Source: Dyadobacter linearis
GTDB taxonomy: Bacteria > Bacteroidota > Bacteroidia > Cytophagales > Spirosomataceae
Reading direction: 5' to 3'
NCBI RefSeq assembly: GCF_907165045.1
Contig: NZ_CAJRAU010000008.1
Coordinates: 1 to 64,000 of the forward strand
Length of the DNA stretch: 64,000 bases
In this document: positions 63,898 through 64,000 of the stretch, one piece after another
How the letters are laid out: each line of letters opens with the position of its first letter
Numbering within the stretch: position 1 is the first letter of the stretch
Translations under genes and position numbers: made by a program
Notes under the pieces: model-generated
Database searches by the model: none
Told to the model about the DNA's origin: nothing
What the model saw: only the letters and a program-made list of their open reading frames with translations

Positions 63898-64000
63898 TTA
63901 AGAATTCACTTGCGTTACAAAATCTTCTTCACTTTGTTCCGAATGGGCGCTGGTAAACGCTTTTTCAAGTTTGAAAGAAAATGTGGTCCCCTTATCCGGC
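63898..64000 (-). CDS. Sensor histidine kinase, C-terminal end (cut by window edge)
   Basis: The last 33 codons of a gene that continues beyond the right edge. They begin with PDKGTTFSFKL, which corresponds to the end of the HATPase domain of histidine kinases (usually GxGTTFxxxLP), followed by a polar tail ending VTQVNS and a TAA at 63898-63900. The rest of the gene is outside the window. Confidence 0.75.
   Translation of the reverse strand, partial: PDKGTTFSFKLEKAFTSAHSEQSEEDFVTQVNS

Overview
The window looks like a chromosomal stretch of a Bacteroidota bacterium of the order Cytophagales, most likely Dyadobacter or a close relative. This rests on the SusC/SusD pair, a 7TMR-DISM hybrid histidine kinase fused to AraC, the Bacteroidota-type arginine decarboxylase, lipoproteins with short signal peptides, and the general lack of strong Shine-Dalgarno sites. 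The genus is an inference from gene style, not from any search. No rRNA, CRISPR array, transposase or prophage was seen.

Layout. 1-5.9 kb: a 10-bp tandem repeat in front of an oxidoreductase/sugar-epimerase pair. Next come two paralogous outer-membrane proteins around a DUF4097-like secreted protein; the two transcription units share an ECF-sigma-like promoter. 6-7 kb: a Panacea-type antitoxin and a small partner protein. 7-13 kb: a LuxR-type regulator with a degenerate receiver, a large hybrid sensor kinase, an L,D-transpeptidase and a small secreted protein. 13-25 kb: SusC/SusD, a ClC channel, a secreted DinB-like protein, DoxX and HxlR, a beta-propeller lipoprotein with a diheme cytochrome c, a membrane protein and an AraC regulator. 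25.3-25.75 kb: tRNA-Pro(GGG), a GIY-YIG nuclease ORF and a truncated tRNA-Pro(TGG), framed by a 37-bp direct repeat. 25.8-33.6 kb: a TolC/adaptor/RND efflux operon with its TetR regulator, separated by an unrelated lipoprotein gene. 34-41.8 kb: arginine decarboxylase, a 42-residue lipoprotein, a HAD phosphatase, hemE, a DUF433/DUF5615 toxin-antitoxin pair, a TPP-riboswitch-controlled TonB receptor and a ParE-type pair. 41.9-49.6 kb: ornithine aminotransferase, an S41 protease, a GlsB-like protein, a GH3-like protein and SbcC. 49.6-54.2 kb: an amino-sugar and polyprenyl-phosphate glycosyltransferase module. 54-57 kb: a PIG-L deacetylase, an SDR and an SSS symporter.

The most interesting region is 57.4-63.0 kb. 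It is a tight minus-strand run of fatty acyl-AMP ligase, acyl carrier protein, cytochrome P450, MBOAT acyltransferase and SGNH-like protein, followed by the SSS symporter. Its order of parts matches the logic of DltA-DltC-DltB-DltD (and of AlmE-AlmF-AlmG), but with a fatty acid in place of an amino acid and a P450 that could oxidise the carrier-bound chain. I infer an envelope acylation system of a kind I do not recognise as described.

The right end holds three perfect DnaA boxes within 100 bp (a candidate oriC or DnaA-binding locus), a Dabb-domain protein and the C-terminus of a histidine kinase cut by the window edge. Starts were re-chosen where the longest reading frame began at TTG or ran back into the upstream gene (epimerase, LuxR, SusD, HxlR, propeller lipoprotein, adaptor, S41, FdtA, and the two small secreted proteins at 12.5 and 63.1 kb).
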